Of a DNA stretch of 64,000 bases, positions 1 through 9,079 are shown in pieces. The DNA is from Falsiroseomonas sp. (GTDB taxonomy: Bacteria; Pseudomonadota; Alphaproteobacteria; Acetobacterales; Acetobacteraceae). Numbering within the stretch: the stretch's first letter is position 1; each line of letters opens with the position of its first letter. The position numbers and the translations under genes were made by a program. Where the stretch lies: NCBI RefSeq assembly GCF_030695085.1, contig NZ_JAUYTS010000064.1, positions 1 to 64,000 of the forward strand, read 5' to 3'. The notes under the pieces were generated by a model, which saw only the letters and a program-made list of their open reading frames with translations, searched no databases and was not told the origin of the DNA.

Positions 1-1939
1 GCTGGGTGTGCGCGTCGTAGGTCACCTGTTCCACCATGATCTGCGGGAAGGCGGCGGGCGGCACCAAAGGCGGGTGGAAGGCCTGCAATTCCAGATCCGT
101 ATCATCCTCAACCCCATACCGGTCCAGCTTGGTCCGCCCCACCCCCGCAATCCCGCCGAGCTGGTCCAGGCTCCGCGGCCGCTGTGCCGCAATCTCCGCC
201 AGCGTCTTGTCCTGGAAGATGACATAGGCCGGCACGGATTGGCTCTGCGCCTCCCCCCGCCGCCAGTCGCGCAGCGCCTCGAACACCGCGTCGCCCACCG
301 GCGCAGCGCTGCCACCGCCGCCGCTGCTGCGGCCGTTGCGCGCGGGGGCGGCGCTGGCCTGCACCAGGTCCTCCCGCAGCATCACCTTCTCCTCGCCCTT
401 CAGCACCGGCTTGGCGGCATCCGTCGGCACCAGTTCGCCGTGGTTTTCCACCGCCACATCCAGCAGCCCGCGCGCCACCATCTGCCGCGCCACTCCCCGC
501 CAGGCGAATTCCGAAAGGTCCTTGCCGACGCCGAAGGTCGGCAGCTTGTCATGCGCGAATTGCGCCACCTTGTCGGTCAGCTTGCCGCGCAGCACGTCCA
601 CCACATGCGCCACGCCGAAGCGCCGCCCCGTCCGCAGCACGGCCGAGAGCATCTTCTGGGCCGCCACGGTGCCATCGAACAGGCGCGGCGGGCTGAGGCA
701 CACGTCGCAATTGCCGCAAGGCGGTGGCTCGGCCTCCCCGAAACAGCGCAGCAGGATCTGGCGGCGGCAGGTGGCGGCCTCGGCGATCGCCACCATGGCG
801 TCCAGCCGCTGCCGCTCGATCCGCTTCTGCTCCGGCGCCGCCGGGCTTTCCTCAATCCGGTGCCGGCCGAGCGCGATGTCGCCTGCGCCATACAGCAGCA
901 GCGCCCGCGCGGGCAGGCCGTCGCGCCCGGCGCGGCCGATTTCCTGGTACCAGCTCTCCGGCGATTTCGGCAGGTCGAGGTGCACCACCCAGCGCACATC
1001 CGGCCGGTCGATGCCCATGCCGAAGGCGATGGTGGCGCACATCACTACGGAATCGCCGCGGGCGAAGCGCCGATGCGCGTCCCGCTTCGCCTCGGATTCC
1101 ATGCCGGCATGGAAGGCCAGCGCATCATGCCCATCGCCGCGCAGCCATTCGGCGGTCTGGTCGGTCTTGTTGCGGGTGCCGCAATAGACGATGCCGGCGC
1201 CACCCTTGCTGGCTTCCTCCCGCAGCAGGGCGCGCAGTTGCGCCCGCTCGGATTCGCGTGGCGCGGCCTCGATGCGGATATTCGGACGGTCAAAGCCGCC
1301 GCGGAACACCGGGTCGTCCTGCATGCCGAGCTGGCGGCGGATATCCTCCACCGTGCGCGGATCGGCGGTGGCCGTCAGCGCCAGGCGCGGGGTGCGCGGG
1401 AAGCGTTCCGCCAGCACGCCGAGGCCGCGATATTCCGGCCGGAAATGATGCCCCCATTGGGACACGCAATGCGCCTCATCCACCGCGAACAGGGCGACGG
1501 GCAGTTCCTCGAGCCGGGACAGCATGCCTTCCAGCGCCAGGCGCTCGGGCGAGACATACAGCAGCTTGAGGTCGCCATTGTGCAGGTCGCGCAGCACGGT
1601 GCGGGACTCGCCCTCCGGCAGGTCCGAATGCAGCGCCGCCGCCGCCACGCCCTGCTGGCGCAGCGCCGCCACCTGATCTTCCATCAGCGCGATCAGCGGG
1701 GAGACGACGATCCCCACCCCCGGACGGCACAAGGCCGGCACCTGGAAGCACAGGGATTTGCCGCCGCCGGTCGGCATCAGCACCAGGCCGGAGCCACCGC
1801 CGGCGACATGGCGCACCACCTCCTCCTGCCGCCCCCGGAAGCCGGGGTGGCCGAAGACGCGGCTCAGCACGTCCAGCGGATCGGTGCTTTCGTCGGGGTG
1901 GTCGGGCATCAGGGAGGCGAATCGGCCGTCATCGGGCAT
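1..1939 (-). CDS. recQ: ATP-dependent DNA helicase RecQ (3' end cut by window)
   Basis: RecQ-type 3'-5' DNA helicase acting in recombination and replication-fork repair. The minus-strand frame is open from an ATG at 1939 to the window edge (646 residues visible, no stop). Seen: Walker A MPTGGGKS near residues 54-61, the DEAH box at 154-157 within FAVDEAHCVSQWGHHF, a four-Cys zinc motif at about 391-417 (CRRQ, RCFG, PPCGNCDVC), and an HRDC domain at about 568-607 ending GVGRTKLDRYG. About 30 residues follow the HRDC, so little of the C terminus is missing. An in-frame Met 10 codons later is an alternative start. An antisense frame is open across the whole gene but is only a GC-rich shadow. Confidence 0.95.
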   Translation of the reverse strand, partial: MPDDGRFASLMPDHPDESTDPLDVLSRVFGHPGFRGRQEEVVRHVAGGGSGLVLMPTGGGKSLCFQVPALCRPGVGIVVSPLIALMEDQVAALRQQGVAAAALHSDLPEGESRTVLRDLHNGDLKLLYVSPERLALEGMLSRLEELPVALFAVDEAHCVSQWGHHFRPEYRGLGVLAERFPRTPRLALTATADPRTVEDIRRQLGMQDDPVFRGGFDRPNIRIEAAPRESERAQLRALLREEASKGGAGIVYCGTRNKTDQTAEWLRGDGHDALAFHAGMESEAKRDAHRRFARGDSVVMCATIAFGMGIDRPDVRWVVHLDLPKSPESWYQEIGRAGRDGLPARALLLYGAGDIALGRHRIEESPAAPEQKRIERQRLDAMVAIAEAATCRRQILLRCFGEAEPPPCGNCDVCLSPPRLFDGTVAAQKMLSAVLRTGRRFGVAHVVDVLRGKLTDKVAQFAHDKLPTFGVGKDLSEFAWRGVARQMVARGLLDVAVENHGELVPTDAAKPVLKGEEKVMLREDLVQASAAPARNGRSSGGGGSAAPVGDAVFEALRDWRRGEAQSQSVPAYVIFQDKTLAEIAAQRPRSLDQLGGIAGVGRTKLDRYGVEDDTDLELQAFHPPLVPPAAFPQIMVEQVTYDAHTQ

Positions 1940-1984
1940 GGCTCTCTCTGCCACGCCCGATGGAGCGACAACACCCTTGGCGTA

Positions 1985-2389
1985 TCAGGGGTAGCCGACG
2001 ACGATCTCCACGCGGCGGCTCTCGATCGGCACCGCATCGAAGGGTACCGGGCCGCGGCCAACCACGGCGATGCGGCCGGCGGGGACGCCGCGCTTGATCA
2101 GCTCATCCGCCACATGCTGGGCGCGGCGGCGCGACAATTCCTGGTTGAAGGCCAGGCCACCCGCCGGGCCGGCAAAGCCGCGCACCTGCACCGGCACTTC
2201 CGGGTGGCGCCGCGCCAGGCGGGCGGCATTGGCGAGCACGGCCATGGCCGGTTCATCCAGTTCCACGCTGTCCTCGTTGAAGAACACCACGCGCGGCGGC
2301 TGGCCGACCAATTCCCGCGGATCTGCGGCACAGGCGGCCAGGAGGACGACCGGGACAAGTCCGGCCAGGGCGAAAGCGCGGCGACGCAT
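1985..2389 (-). CDS. OmpA-family lipoprotein
   Basis: A 134-residue protein with a lipoprotein signal peptide: MRRR, a hydrophobic stretch, then lipobox LLAAC with Cys20. The rest is one compact OmpA_C-like peptidoglycan-binding domain, with FFNEDSVELDEPA near its start and the family-typical SRRRAQHVADELIKRGVP helix and ESRRVEIVVGY ending. It probably sits lipidated in the outer or inner membrane facing the periplasm. It is upstream of recQ with 45 nt between, but no functional link is evident. It is shorter than Pal and no tol genes are nearby, so I do not call it Pal. Confidence 0.85.
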   Translation of the reverse strand: MRRRAFALAGLVPVVLLAACAADPRELVGQPPRVVFFNEDSVELDEPAMAVLANAARLARRHPEVPVQVRGFAGPAGGLAFNQELSRRRAQHVADELIKRGVPAGRIAVVGRGPVPFDAVPIESRRVEIVVGYP

Positions 2390-2469
2390 GTGAGAGACTC
2401 CGGGGAAAGATCGCCCATAGGTCGCGCGGCTGGGCAGGCCGCGTCAATCGCCTCCGCACGCGCCTTCAC

Positions 2470-3525
2470 GTGATACGGCGCGGTCAGGGCGCGTTAACCC
2501 GCATCCCGCATCTTGCCGCCGTGTCCCAGACCGAGTCCCCACCCTCCTGCCTGCCGGATCCACGCGGCTTCGACCCGGTCCGCTTCCCCGGCACGACCGA
2601 GGGCGAGACCTGGCCGCCGCCGCATTTCCTGTTCCAGGCAAGCTGGCTGCGGGAGCCAGGTTTGGCGTTTGAACGGGACCCCTCCGGCGGCATCGGCCTG
2701 GTGCGGCCCTATGCCCATATGCGGATGCTGGTGGATCTGGATAACGCCCATCTGCTGCTGGACATCGCCCCCGGCACGCATGATTTCCGCCTGCTGCGCC
2801 TCGTGCCTGCGGCGCTGCGCTGTGTCGAGCGCATCACCCCCGGGGACCCCGTCCCCGGCCCGCTGCTGGATGAGGACCCGGAGCCGCTGGAGGAACACCA
2901 CCTCTACGCCGCCACCTCCGGCCTCGTTGCCCGCCTGGCCGCCACGGCCGGGGAGGAAGGCGAGGCGCTGGCCGAGGCGATGCGCCGCACCCCGCCCGGC
3001 CCGGCGATGTTCGAGGCGGCGATCGCCCATTGCATCACCAAGGGCGGCTTCCCCATGGGCACGATGGCCCCCCTCGGCCGCCGCCTGCAACTGCTGGCCA
3101 ACGCCCATGCCCGCGTGCTGGCCGCCGCCGCCAGCCAGCCGGATTACGAGGCGATGGAACGCATGGTCCGCCGCACGCGGGATGCGCTCGGCAACGACCG
3201 GCGCTGGGCGGGGGATCTGCTGACCCGGGCGATGGACGGGCTGATGCCGATGATCGGGCGGCCGCGGCGTGCCGCCGCCGCGCTGCTGGCAACCGCCGAG
3301 CAGGCCATGCGGCGCCCGCTGCCGCTCGAGGCCCCGACCCGGCTGCTGCGCGACCAGCTTGCGCTGCGCGACCGGCTGCTGGACCTGTCGGTGTTCTGGC
3401 ACCGGCTGTCCGCCGCCTGGCTGGCCGTGGACCCGGAGACCACGGACCGGCGCGAGATCGAGGCGCTGGCCCGCAACGCGCTACGCCGCCTGGCGCTGGA
3501 GCCGCTGTACCGGGCGACAGACTGA
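2470..3525 (+). CDS. hypothetical protein, 351 aa
   Basis: I do not recognise this family. The frame runs 351 codons from a GTG at 2470; another GTG at 2521 (starting VSQTESPP) is an equally weak start, as neither has a clear Shine-Dalgarno. The protein has no signal peptide and no membrane helices. The N-terminal half is Pro-rich with a plausible beta-rich segment (about 60-110), and the C-terminal two thirds are alpha-helical with many Leu/Ala/Arg heptads. Codon use matches the neighbours. It is divergent from the OmpA-like gene and convergent with phoB, 10 nt apart. It looks cytoplasmic; function unknown. Confidence 0.65.
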   Translation: MIRRGQGALTRIPHLAAVSQTESPPSCLPDPRGFDPVRFPGTTEGETWPPPHFLFQASWLREPGLAFERDPSGGIGLVRPYAHMRMLVDLDNAHLLLDIAPGTHDFRLLRLVPAALRCVERITPGDPVPGPLLDEDPEPLEEHHLYAATSGLVARLAATAGEEGEALAEAMRRTPPGPAMFEAAIAHCITKGGFPMGTMAPLGRRLQLLANAHARVLAAAASQPDYEAMERMVRRTRDALGNDRRWAGDLLTRAMDGLMPMIGRPRRAAAALLATAEQAMRRPLPLEAPTRLLRDQLALRDRLLDLSVFWHRLSAAWLAVDPETTDRREIEALARNALRRLALEPLYRATD

Positions 3526-3535
3526 GCCGCCGCCG

Positions 3536-4279
3536 CTACTCCTCCACATCCAGCGCATAGCCGGCGGAGCGCACGGTGCGGATGATGTCCGCCTCCTCAT
3601 CGCCGTTCACCGCCTTGCGGAGCCGGCGGATATGCACATCCACCGTGCGCGGCTCCACATGGATGTCGCGGCCCCACACCGCATCCAGCAATTGTTCCCG
3701 GGTGAAGACGCGGCCAGGGTGCTGGAGGAAGAATTCCAGCAGCCGGTATTCGGTGGGGCCGAGGTGCAAGGACCGGCTGCCGCGCGTCACGCGATGCGCA
3801 TCCTGGTCCATCACCAGGTCCTTGTAGGTCAGCCGCCCCTTCACCGGCACGGCGCCGGACCGGCGCAGCAGGGCGCGGATGCGGGCGAGCAGCGCATCCA
3901 TCACGAAGGGCTTGCTGATGTAGTCATCCGCGCCGGTATCCAGCGCGCGCACCGCGTCCTGGTCCTCGCTCCGCGCCGTCACCATGATGATGGGCAGGTC
4001 GCGGGTGTTCGGGCGCCGGCGGATCTGGCGGCAAACCTCCAGGCCCGACAGCGCCGGCAGCATCCAGTCGAGCAGGATGAGGTCCGGCTTGCCTTCGGAG
4101 ACGCGCAACAGCGCCTCCTGCCCATCGGCGGCTTCCTCCACCCGGAAGCCTTGTTTTTCCAGATTGTAGCGCAGCAGGGTCAACAGCGGCGCCTCGTCCT
4201 CCACCACCAGGATGGTCGGTTTGGCGAGGCTGCCCGTGGCGTCCGGCATGTTCGCGGTTCCCAACGGTCGTCGGTTCAT
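3536..4279 (-). CDS. phoB: Phosphate regulon response regulator PhoB
   Basis: OmpR/PhoB-class response regulator activating phosphate-starvation genes at Pho boxes. The receiver domain (about 22-138) has the acidic pair VVEDE, phospho-acceptor Asp71 in LILLDWMLP, Thr101 and Lys123 in DYISKPF. The winged-helix DNA-binding domain (about 148-245) carries the typical LGPTEYRLLEFFLQHPGRVF and TVDVHIRRLRKA segments. The chosen ATG overlaps the phoU stop as ATGA, which favours translational coupling; a Met 11 residues in is an alternative. It is last in the operon. The partner kinase gene phoR is not in the window. Confidence 0.95.
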   Translation of the reverse strand: MNRRPLGTANMPDATGSLAKPTILVVEDEAPLLTLLRYNLEKQGFRVEEAADGQEALLRVSEGKPDLILLDWMLPALSGLEVCRQIRRRPNTRDLPIIMVTARSEDQDAVRALDTGADDYISKPFVMDALLARIRALLRRSGAVPVKGRLTYKDLVMDQDAHRVTRGSRSLHLGPTEYRLLEFFLQHPGRVFTREQLLDAVWGRDIHVEPRTVDVHIRRLRKAVNGDEEADIIRTVRSAGYALDVEE

Positions 4280-5001
4280 TCGGGTGGCCGGACCACGGCA
4301 TAGGCGGAGCTGTCCGCCTTGGGCCGTTCATCCGGCAGGCTGTCGCCGCGCACGGCGTAGTGCACCGTCTCGGCGATGTTGGTGGCATGGTCGCCGATGC
4401 GTTCCAGGTTCTTGGCGATGAACAGCAGATGCGTCGCCGCGGTGATGTTGCGCGGGTCCTCCATCATGAAGGTCAGCATCTCGCGGAAGATGCCGTTATA
4501 GACATCATCCACCGGCTCATCATTGCCCCAGACCCGCGCCGCGGCCTCGGCATCGTCATTCACCAGCGCATCGATGGCGGCCTTCAGGTTTTCCTGCACC
4601 AGGCGCGCCATGCGGGAGAAGCCGTTGAGGCTGCCAAGCGCCGGCTGCTGTGCCACGACGATGCTGCGCTTGGCGGCGTTGCGGGCGTAGTCGCCGATCC
4701 GTTCCAGGTTATGGGCAACCTTCATGGCGGCGACGATGAAGCGCAGATCGATCGCCATCGGCTGGCGGGTGGCCAGGATGCGGATGCAGAAGGTCTCGAC
4801 CTCCCGCTCCAACTGGTCCAGCGCCGCGTCGCGGCCGATCACCTCGGCGGCGAGTGTCGCATCGCGGCGCACCAGCGCCACGGTCGCGTCATTCACCTGG
4901 CGCTCCGCCAGGCCGCCCATGCGCGCCAGCATGTCGCGCACCTTGCGCAGCTGTTCGTCGTAGGACCGGACGATGTGGTCGGATTGGGTTTCCATCGGCA
5001 T
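4276..5001 (-). CDS. phoU: Phosphate signalling complex protein PhoU
   Basis: PhoU, 241 residues, the usual length. It is a peripheral cytoplasmic protein that links the Pst transporter to the PhoR/PhoB system and keeps the Pho regulon off when phosphate is plentiful. It has two tandem PhoU three-helix repeats, each with the metal-binding signature: NLERIGDYARN in repeat one and NLERIGDHATN in repeat two. The frame stays open further upstream inside pstB, but the true start is the ATG at 5001 (MPMETQSDHI), 11 nt after the pstB stop. Confidence 0.95.
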   Translation of the reverse strand: MPMETQSDHIVRSYDEQLRKVRDMLARMGGLAERQVNDATVALVRRDATLAAEVIGRDAALDQLEREVETFCIRILATRQPMAIDLRFIVAAMKVAHNLERIGDYARNAAKRSIVVAQQPALGSLNGFSRMARLVQENLKAAIDALVNDDAEAAARVWGNDEPVDDVYNGIFREMLTFMMEDPRNITAATHLLFIAKNLERIGDHATNIAETVHYAVRGDSLPDERPKADSSAYAVVRPPE

Positions 5002-5012
5002 GATCTGGGTCC

Positions 5013-5849
5013 TCAGCCGAACCGGCCGGTGATGTATTCCTGGGTGCGCTTTTCGCGCGGCGCGGTGAAAAGCTGCGCCGCCGGCGCCACTTCCACCAAT
5101 TCGCCCAGGTAGAAGAAGGCCACCTGGTCGGCGCAGCGCGCCGCCTGCTGCATGTTGTGGGTGACGATGCAGATGGTGAAGTCGCGCTTCAACTCGTCGA
5201 TCAGCTCCTCGATCTTCAGCGTGCTGATCGGGTCGAGCGCGCTGGTCGGCTCGTCGAACAGCATCACCTCGGGCCGCACGGCGATGGAGCGTGCGATGCA
5301 CAGGCGCTGCTGCTGGCCACCCGAGAGGCTCATGGCGGAGGACTGCAGACGGTCCTTCACCTCACCCCAGATGGCAGCCCGGCTCAGCGCCCATTCCACC
5401 CGGTCGTCCAGTTCGGATTTCGGCAGCTTCTCATGCAGTTTGATGCCGAAGGCGATGTTGTCGTAGATCGTCATCGGGAAGGGCGTGGGCTTCTGGAACA
5501 CCATGCCGATCTTGGCGCGCAGCTCGTTCAGATCGACCGAGGCGTCGATGATGTTGCGCCCGTCCATCAGCACCTCGCCCTCCGCGCGCTGGCCCGGATA
5601 CAGGCTGTACATGCGGTTCAGCACGCGCAGCAGCGTGGATTTGCCGCAGCCGGAGGGGCCGATCATGCCCGTCACCTGGCGGTCCGGCAGGTCCAGGTTG
5701 ATGCCCTTCAGCGCCTTGTTGGTGCCGTAGTAGAAATCGAGGTTGCGCACCGAAATGCGCGCCTGGGTGTTCAGCACCTCGGCGGATCGTGCCTGCATGC
5801 CGCCGAAGCCGGAGGCGGAGCTGGTGGTCTGTTCGGTTATCGAGCCCAT
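5013..5849 (-). CDS. pstB: Phosphate ABC transporter ATP-binding protein PstB
   Basis: ATPase of the high-affinity phosphate importer PstSCAB. It is 278 residues, with about 30 extra residues before the conserved domain. Walker [10 protein letters not shown] lies at 64-72, the Q-loop in [10 protein letters not shown], the signature in [10 protein letters not shown], Walker B in [13 protein letters not shown] and the switch His in [27 protein letters not shown] is diagnostic of PstB. It lies between pstA and phoU in the standard order. Confidence 0.96.
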   Translation of the reverse strand: MGSITEQTTSSASGFGGMQARSAEVLNTQARISVRNLDFYYGTNKALKGINLDLPDRQVTGMIGPSGCGKSTLLRVLNRMYSLYPGQRAEGEVLMDGRNIIDASVDLNELRAKIGMVFQKPTPFPMTIYDNIAFGIKLHEKLPKSELDDRVEWALSRAAIWGEVKDRLQSSAMSLSGGQQQRLCIARSIAVRPEVMLFDEPTSALDPISTLKIEELIDELKRDFTICIVTHNMQQAARCADQVAFFYLGELVEVAPAAQLFTAPREKRTQEYITGRFG

Positions 5850-5893
5850 CGGATCGTCCTCATCTCACGGCCCTGAGGGCCGCCCTTCCTGGC

Positions 5894-6796
5894 TCAGTTG
5901 CGCCCGCGCAGCACGAGGCGGGCAATGATGTTGATGGCGAGCACGCCCAGCGTGATCAGCAACGCACCGGACCAGGCGATCTCGATCAGATCCGGGAAGC
6001 CGGAATTAGCCTGCTGGTAGATGGCGATCGGCAGGCTGGCCATGGCGGTGGTCAGGTCAAAGCTGGTGACGTTGTTGCCGAAGCTGGTCAGCAGCAGCGG
6101 CGCCGTCTCACCCGCGATCCGCGCCACCGCCAGCAGGATGCCGGTCAGGATGCCCGACGCCGCCGCCTTGTAGCAGACCAGTGTGATCATCTTCCACTTC
6201 GGCGCGCCGAGGCCGATCACCGCCTCCCGCAGCGTGTTCGGGATCAGCTGGAGCATGTCCTCCGTCGTGCGGACCACCACGGGGATGACGATGATGGCAA
6301 GCGCGAGCGCGCCGGCGATGCCGGAAAAGCCGCCCATCGGCAGCACGACAAGCTGGTAGATGAACAGCCCGATCAGGATGGACGGCGCCGAGAGCAGCAC
6401 ATCCGAGACGAAGCGCAGCGTATTGCCGAGCGCGGAGCCGCGTGCATATTCGGACAGGTAGGTACCCACCAGCAGGCCGATCGGCGTGCCGATCGCCGTG
6501 CCTATGGCGGTCTGGATCAGGCTACCCAGGATGGCGTGGATCAGGCCGCCCTTCGGCGCATTCTCATCGCCGTAGCGGGTCGGGCGGAACTCCTCCGTCA
6601 GCACGATCCAGTCCATCGAGGCCAGGCCGCGCCAGAGCAGCGTCGCCATGATGGAGGCCAGGAAGAACAGCCCGATCAACGTGGCCGTCATGCAGAGCCA
6701 CTTGACGATCAGGTCGACGATCTTGCGGCGGGAGGCGAGCGCCGAGCTGCGGCGCACTGCGCCGCGTGGCTCCGCCTGGAATGTGGTGCTGCTCAT
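5894..6796 (-). CDS. pstA: Phosphate ABC transporter permease PstA
   Basis: Inner-membrane permease subunit of PstSCAB, 300 residues. The N-terminal region is cytoplasmic and basic, followed by about six membrane helices: one near 30-55, then a cluster from about 85 to 290. The EAA loop region (NTLREAVIGLGAPKWK) that contacts PstB is clear. It starts 3 nt after the pstC stop. In the 44 nt before pstB a small hairpin, CGGCCC-TGA-GGGCCG at 5868-5882, could protect or segment the message. Confidence 0.94.
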   Translation of the reverse strand: MSSTTFQAEPRGAVRRSSALASRRKIVDLIVKWLCMTATLIGLFFLASIMATLLWRGLASMDWIVLTEEFRPTRYGDENAPKGGLIHAILGSLIQTAIGTAIGTPIGLLVGTYLSEYARGSALGNTLRFVSDVLLSAPSILIGLFIYQLVVLPMGGFSGIAGALALAIIVIPVVVRTTEDMLQLIPNTLREAVIGLGAPKWKMITLVCYKAAASGILTGILLAVARIAGETAPLLLTSFGNNVTSFDLTTAMASLPIAIYQQANSGFPDLIEIAWSGALLITLGVLAINIIARLVLRGRN

Positions 6797-6799
6797 GGA

Positions 6800-7789
6800 T
6801 CAGGCCTTCAGGCGAGAGCGGAGCAGGTAGCGCGAGGCCGCCAGCACCAGGAAGGAGATGACGAACAGCAGGAAGCCGAGCGCGAACAGCGCCGATTGCT
6901 TCAGGCTGCCCATCAGGCTTTCGGGAAACTCCATCGCGACGATGGAGGCGATGGTGGTGGAGGGGTCGAACAGGCTCTGCGGCATTCGGTTGGCGTTGCC
7001 GATGACGAAGGTCACCGCCATCGTCTCGCCCAGCGCACGGCCCAGCCCCAGCATGATGCCGCCGACCACGGAAATGCGCGTGTAGGGCAGAACCACGCCC
7101 TTCACCACTTCCCACCGCGTGGCGCCCAGCCCATAGGCGCTTTCCTTGTACACCGGCGGCACCTGCAGGAACACATCGCGCATGGTGGCCGCGATGAAGG
7201 GCAGGATCATGATGGCCAGCACGATCGCGGCGGTGAACAGCGAGGTGCCGGCGAAGAAGCGGCTCTCGAAAAGGAAGCCAACCAGCGGGATGGCGGTCAG
7301 GTAGTCGCCGAGCGCAAGCTGGATATACATCTGCACGAAGGGCACTACCACGAACAGCCCCCACATGCCGTAGATGATGGAGGGCACCGCCGCGAGCAGT
7401 TCGATCGCCGTGCCGACCGGGCGGCGCAACCACTCGGGCGCCAGCTCGGTCAGGAAGAAGGCGATGCCGAAGGCCACCGGCACGGCGAAGACGATGGCCA
7501 GAATGGCCGAGGCTATGGTGCCGAAGATGGCGACGGCGCCGCCATAATTCTCGCGGCCCTCGACAGGGTTCCAATCCGTGCTGGTGAGGAAGCCCAGGCC
7601 GAATTCCCGGAAGGCCGGCAAGGCGCCGATAAAAAGCGTTACGATAATGCCGCCGAGCAGCAACAGAACCACGAACCCTGCGCCGCGGCAGAGCCATTCG
7701 AAAACAAGGTCCCCGACATCGATACCGCGGCTGCGACCAACCGGCTTTGGCGCGGTCCCCGCGCCCATTGTCACATCGCTCACCGGCAA
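6800..7789 (-). CDS. pstC: Phosphate ABC transporter permease PstC
   Basis: Second membrane subunit of the Pst phosphate importer, 329 residues, slightly longer than the usual 300-320. It has a basic cytoplasmic N terminus, a first helix at about 38-60 (FVVLLLLGGIIVTLFIGALP), then five more helices from about 95 onward. The EAA-type loop is KESAYGLGATRWEVVKG. PVAFGIAFFLTELAP and the glycine-rich ALGETMAVTFVIGN are typical of PstC. It is separated from pstS by 75 nt that hold a strong hairpin. Confidence 0.94.
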   Translation of the reverse strand: MPVSDVTMGAGTAPKPVGRSRGIDVGDLVFEWLCRGAGFVVLLLLGGIIVTLFIGALPAFREFGLGFLTSTDWNPVEGRENYGGAVAIFGTIASAILAIVFAVPVAFGIAFFLTELAPEWLRRPVGTAIELLAAVPSIIYGMWGLFVVVPFVQMYIQLALGDYLTAIPLVGFLFESRFFAGTSLFTAAIVLAIMILPFIAATMRDVFLQVPPVYKESAYGLGATRWEVVKGVVLPYTRISVVGGIMLGLGRALGETMAVTFVIGNANRMPQSLFDPSTTIASIVAMEFPESLMGSLKQSALFALGFLLFVISFLVLAASRYLLRSRLKA

Positions 7790-7820
7790 GGTCCTGATCA
7801 GGGGTTCAGGGAATGCAAAG

Positions 7821-7847
7821 CCCCCCGGACGGCAAGCGTCCGGGGGG
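7821..7847 (-). terminator. Intercistronic hairpin between pstS and pstC
   Basis: An 11-bp perfect GC-rich stem (arms 7821-7831 and 7837-7847, five-base loop) lies between the pstS stop and the pstC start. Read on the minus strand it is followed by CTTTGCATTC, only weakly U-rich. Its likely role is partial termination or 3'-end protection, giving more pstS than pstCAB message, as seen in many binding-protein operons. Not tested. Confidence 0.7.
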
Positions 7848-7864
7848 AAGTAGCCAAACTCGGT

Positions 7865-8926
7865 TCAGGCGGTCCAGATGGCCTGGCCGTCCGGGGTCTT
7901 GATGTTGGCGGCCCAGTTGCGGCGGATCACGTTGGTCACGCTCTCCGGCAGCGGGATGTATTCCAACTGGCCCGCGATGGTCGCGCCGTTCTTGAAGGCC
8001 CAGTCGAAGAACCGCATCGTGTTGCGGCTGCCCTCGACCTTGTCCGCCGCCGGGTTGGTCGGCAGCAGGATGTAGGTGCCGACCGTCATCGGCCAGGCCT
8101 GCGCGCCCGGCAGGTCCAGCGTGTCGGGCGCCATGTTCGGCACGGACCAATCGGCCGCATCGGCGGCGGCGACGAAGCTCGCCTGCACCGGCTCGACGAA
8201 GTTGCCGGCCTTGTTGCGAATCTGCGTGGTCACCAGGCGGTTCACCACCGCATAAGCATTCTCGGCATAGCCGATGGCGCCCGGCGTGTTGCGGACGGCG
8301 TTGGACACACCCTCATTACCGCGGGCGCCCTGGCCGGCCGGCCACTGCACGGAAGTGCCGGCGCCCGGGCCGTCGCGCCAGGCCGAGGAAACGCGCGCCA
8401 GGTAATTGGTGAAGCCCCAGGTGGTGCCAGAGGCGTCGGCGCGGTAGGCCACCGAGATCGGCAGGCTCGGGATGCGCAGGCCGCTGTTCAGCTCGGTGAT
8501 GCGCGGGTCGTTCCAGCGCGTCAGGCGGCCGAAGAAGATGTCGGTGATGACCTCCGGCGTCAGCTTCAACTGGCGGTCGGCCACGCCCGGCAGGTTCACG
8601 ATCAGCACGATCGAACCCATCACGGTCGGGAACTGCATCAGGTTGCCCTCGCGCAGTTGCTCGACCGTGCGCGGGGCATCGGTGGCGCCGAAATCGACGG
8701 TGCGGTTGGTGATCTGGTTGATGCCGCCGCCGGAGCCGATCGACTGGTAGTTGAGCTGGATGCCAGCAGCCTCACGCGCCGCATTGGCCCAGCGCTCATA
8801 GACCGGGCGGGGGAACGTCGCGCCGGCACCGGTGATCGTCACCGACTGGGCCATCGCGCCGCGGGCGCCGAGGAGCCCGGCGCCAAGTGCCGCGCCGGTA
8901 CCGAGCAGAAGGGTGCGCCTGTTCAC
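7865..8926 (-). CDS. pstS: Phosphate ABC transporter substrate-binding protein PstS
   Basis: Periplasmic phosphate receptor of the Pst system, 353 residues. The start is a GTG at 8926 with GGAGAG seven bases upstream; the frame is open further upstream but has no support there. The signal peptide begins VNRRTLLLGTGAALGAG and ends AMAQ; the RR suggests Tat export, although the hydrophobic core also fits Sec. The mature start SVTITGAGATFPRPVYERW is the PstS signature. Phosphate-contact motifs include GSGGGINQI, DFGATDAPRT and RADASGTTWGFTNYL. Confidence 0.95.
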   Translation of the reverse strand: MNRRTLLLGTGAALGAGLLGARGAMAQSVTITGAGATFPRPVYERWANAAREAAGIQLNYQSIGSGGGINQITNRTVDFGATDAPRTVEQLREGNLMQFPTVMGSIVLIVNLPGVADRQLKLTPEVITDIFFGRLTRWNDPRITELNSGLRIPSLPISVAYRADASGTTWGFTNYLARVSSAWRDGPGAGTSVQWPAGQGARGNEGVSNAVRNTPGAIGYAENAYAVVNRLVTTQIRNKAGNFVEPVQASFVAAADAADWSVPNMAPDTLDLPGAQAWPMTVGTYILLPTNPAADKVEGSRNTMRFFDWAFKNGATIAGQLEYIPLPESVTNVIRRNWAANIKTPDGQAIWTA

Positions 8927-9014
8927 TGTGTCTCTCTCCGGTCCTGTTCGAAACGGCCTGCCGGAAGCGGGCAATGCCGTTGGGCGCGTTCTAGGCAGGT
9001 CCGGCGACCAGACG

Positions 9015-9043
9015 ATTGCAGTTTGATGAAGCTTCGATGACAA
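9015..9043 (-). promoter_or_regulatory. Candidate Pho box upstream of pstS
   Basis: On the minus strand three 7-mers recur with an exact 11-bp period: TTGTCAT (9043-9037), GCTTCAT (9032-9026) and CTGCAAT (9021-9015), with spacers CGAA and CAAA. The PhoB half-site consensus is CTGTCAT; matches are 6, 4 and 5 of 7. The site lies about 90 nt upstream of the pstS GTG, a fitting place for PhoB activation. Confidence 0.6.
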
Positions 9044-9079
9044 CGCCCTCCACAACCCAAGCGTGTTGTCTGGTTACCA

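Noticed and set aside
8-2473. An 821-codon open frame on the plus strand opposite recQ and the OmpA-like gene
   Set aside because: It is the antisense shadow of two recognisable minus-strand genes; the translation is His/Arg/Ala-rich with no family features. Very high GC removes stop codons in shadow frames.
5789-9040. A 1083-codon plus-strand frame across the pst operon
   Set aside because: Antisense to five clear pst genes; composition is typical of a shadow frame.
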